A program made the position numbers and the translations under genes. The notes under the pieces are model-generated. The model saw only the letters and a list, made by a program, of their open reading frames with translations. It was not told the origin of the DNA and did no database searches. A stretch of DNA of 5,320 bases from Pseudomonadota bacterium (GTDB taxonomy: Bacteria; Pseudomonadota; Alphaproteobacteria; Sphingomonadales; SMXR01): NCBI GenBank assembly GCA_022568115.1, contig JADFFP010000109.1, positions 1 to 5,320 of the forward strand, in the 5' to 3' direction. Positions 5,183 through 5,320 of this stretch are shown here, in pieces. Each line of letters opens with the position of its first letter. Position 1 is the first letter of the stretch.

Positions 5183-5224
5183 TTGCAGGACGTTTAATTA
5201 GATGCGGCTATCACGGGAGTACCT

Positions 5225-5320
5225 ATGACGCAAAAAGGACAAACGGGGCCGCGGGCGATTGCCCTCATCGGCCCCTACCAGAGTGGCAAGACAGCATTAT
5301 TGGACAGTATTCTTTGCACC
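5225..5320 (+). CDS. Elongation factor G-like translational GTPase, N-terminal fragment (cut by the window end)
   Basis: Only the first 32 codons are present. Residues 8-23 (GPRAIALIGPYQSGKT) form strand 1 and the Walker A / G1 loop GxxxxGKT (16-23, with K22 and T23), followed by a helix (ALLDSILC). The wording matches the opening of the EF-G-like paralog found in many Alphaproteobacteria rather than that of canonical FusA. Such proteins bind GTP and act with the ribosome or have unknown roles. The ATG is supported by GGGAG (5215-5219) 5 bases upstream. The assignment to the paralog rather than another P-loop GTPase is by recognition only. Confidence 0.75.
   Translation, partial: MTQKGQTGPRAIALIGPYQSGKTALLDSILCT

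Overview
The window reads as a piece of a bacterial chromosome, most likely alphaproteobacterial. Support for this is the GC-rich codon use of the genes on the right half, an elongator-type tRNA-Met of the form common in that class, and a final partial gene whose opening (GPRAIALIGPYQSGKT) resembles the EF-G-like GTPase paralog of Alphaproteobacteria. This assignment rests on recognition only; no search was run.

Left part (1-1267): the C-terminal part of a protein that looks like a beta-propeller runs off the left edge. It converges on a minus-strand cupin gene. The two genes share one hairpin that contains both TAG stop codons. A well-formed promoter (TTGACG-17-TTATAT) then leads into a tRNA-Met(CAT) gene with an encoded CCA end.

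Middle (1268-2536): just after the tRNA lies a cluster of palindromes. It includes two tandem copies of a three-arm element and one inverted, diverged copy of its core. An AT-rich stretch of about 1 kb follows, with two small orphan genes that end tail to tail 6 bp apart. One is a three-helix membrane protein on the plus strand. The other, on the minus strand, is split into two reading frames but reconstructs to about 132 residues if one base is removed. Upstream of the split gene, two back-to-back promoters share a palindromic centre, one facing the split gene and one facing the cysteine-synthase-like gene.

Right part (2537-5320): a PLP-dependent cysteine synthase / cystathionine beta-synthase family enzyme and, 71 bp later on the same strand, a 488-residue SAM-dependent methyltransferase with an apparently duplicated winged-helix N-terminal region. 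They look like a two-gene unit, and one reading is a small pathway that makes and methylates an amino-acid-derived compound; the substrate is unknown. Neither gene has a clear Shine-Dalgarno site. The window ends 32 codons into a translational GTPase gene.

I see no CRISPR array, transposase or complete mobile element. The most interesting items are the three-arm palindromes behind the tRNA, the reconstructable split gene, and the duplicated N-terminus of the methyltransferase next to a beta-substitution enzyme.
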